A stretch of 5,507 bases of DNA from Holosporales bacterium (lineage in GTDB: Bacteria; Pseudomonadota; Alphaproteobacteria; BNTO01): positions 1 to 5,507 of the forward strand of contig JAISRQ010000145.1 in the NCBI GenBank assembly GCA_031273545.1. The letters run 5' to 3'. The notes under the pieces were generated by a model. That model was not told where the DNA came from, did not search any database, and worked only from the letters and a program-made list of their open reading frames with translations. Both the position numbers and the translations under genes were made by a program. This document shows positions 4,730 through 5,507 of the stretch, one piece after another. The stretch's first letter is position 1; each line of letters opens with the position of its first letter.

Positions 4730-5507
4730 ATGTTAACAATGGAAGGTTTTGTGAAGTTATTTAATAGAGTATTGGCCGCACTGAGTTGCGCATGTTTTTA
4801 CGGGACTTATTTGTCTCACATCGAAGCTACAGAGAGTGGTTTCCCTTCAGAAATTGTGGACAAAAGAACTCGAGCTCCTGAGTACTTTGACGTACTTCAA
4901 AAGGATTCACATCCTCTAATAAAAGATGGTAGTCGTCCTGTTAGGGATACTAACGCAGATGTTTATTCGAAATATTTTTTCGAAACATATTTGCTGCAAA
5001 GAGCGAAAATTGATGCAATGGAGATTACAGCAGATTCCATTGATGAAATAGTGAATGGGAACCACGCCGGGCTTAACCTGAGCAGTGTACATAACGCAGT
5101 TGCTACGTGCGGTTCACTGTTTGGAGCACTTGTGGCTACTCAGTATTTTGTTCAATATTTGAACACGTACAGAGGAAAAACTGATACTCTGCACCACCTG
5201 CTTAAGTTCTCAACTGACTTGTATAACGAAGGGACAATCATCCAGGTTGATAAATCTACGCGATTGCTTAGCATAGGGGTAGCAGGATCACTTGTCAGAG
5301 CGGCATTCCAAGACGATAAGTACGATGATGTCTTTAGTGGCTTAAATAATTCCGAGATGAAAAGCTTTTGTGATCGGGTTCGTGATGTGCTAGCAGAAGA
5401 TCTTGACCAAGAGTCTAAACTTAGCAATGAAGCACTTCAAGAAAAGAGCATACATGGGAGTCAGTATTCTAATTTTTCAGCACTTATAGGCGCTATTACT
5501 ACGTTGC
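4730..5507 (+). CDS. Exported protein of unknown function, N-terminal part
   Basis: At least 259 residues, open to the window edge and so 3' truncated. I do not recognise the family. The start ATG 4730 is preceded by AGGA at 4722-4725, four bases away; ATG 4739 in the same frame is a second choice with poorer spacing. The N-terminus looks like a signal peptide: FVKLFNR, then hydrophobic VLAALSCACF, with possible cleavage after I-E-A33. The cysteines at 20 and 22 do not form a standard lipobox. The next 85 residues are polar and charged. Residues 122-144 (from NAVATCGSLF to FVQYL) form a hydrophobic segment long enough to span a membrane. A weaker hydrophobic patch follows around SIGVAGSLV, then an acidic helical stretch with several Asp/Glu/Lys residues, and a new hydrophobic run (SALIGAITTL) begins at the window end. 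This could be a membrane-anchored secreted or effector-like protein, which is speculation. Confidence 0.7.
   Translation, partial: MLTMEGFVKLFNRVLAALSCACFYGTYLSHIEATESGFPSEIVDKRTRAPEYFDVLQKDSHPLIKDGSRPVRDTNADVYSKYFFETYLLQRAKIDAMEITADSIDEIVNGNHAGLNLSSVHNAVATCGSLFGALVATQYFVQYLNTYRGKTDTLHHLLKFSTDLYNEGTIIQVDKSTRLLSIGVAGSLVRAAFQDDKYDDVFSGLNNSEMKSFCDRVRDVLAEDLDQESKLSNEALQEKSIHGSQYSNFSALIGAITTL

Noticed and set aside
4561..4764. 67-aa plus-strand open frame after the prs-like gene
   Set aside because: It has no Shine-Dalgarno site or recognisable content, and it overlaps the better supported exported protein start at 4730.

Overview
The window comes from an AT-rich bacterial genome (roughly 40% GC by eye). 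It carries a run of five plus-strand genes, four of which encode exported or cell-surface proteins. The best taxonomic guess is a host-associated alphaproteobacterium of the Rickettsiales type (Anaplasmataceae/Midichloriaceae-like). This rests on two adjacent divergent outer-membrane beta-barrel proteins with a shared G-x(3)-[DE]-FF-x-TRK motif near the C-terminus, recalling the Msp2/P44/OMP-1 surface antigens, and on small palindromic-type repeats that invade intergenic DNA and coding sequence. That is an inference from protein style; nothing in the window fixes the genus.

Layout. Bases 1-151 hold a roughly 92-bp repeat copy (A) and the ribosome binding site of a 262-aa lipoprotein gene (152-940). 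Bases 941-1144 hold a second full copy (D), abutting an inverted, shortened copy (C) that supplies the end of the lipoprotein gene. A weaker copy (B) lies inside the lipoprotein gene. Next come two outer-membrane protein genes (1145-2092 and 2089-3174) that overlap by 4 bp and are probably translationally coupled. The 180-bp gap 3175-3354 contains three copies of a 12-bp motif, one inverted and next to the Shine-Dalgarno site of the next gene, and a perfect TATAAT box. Bases 3355-4548 encode a strongly diverged ribose-phosphate pyrophosphokinase (PRPP synthetase)-like protein. It has two low-complexity insertions and lacks the segment that normally carries the ATP-binding RQD residues. After a 181-bp gap with no clear signal, an unrecognised exported protein starts at 4730 and runs off the end of the window.

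How the genes fit together. The first three and the last encode envelope or exported proteins that an intracellular bacterium would display to or use on its host. The PRPP synthetase-like gene between them is a metabolic gene with no obvious link, and it seems to have its own promoter and ribosome binding site. The observations most worth following up are the repeat family that supplies the C-terminus of a lipoprotein, and the repeats that could mask the PRPP synthetase-like gene's ribosome binding site on read-through transcripts.
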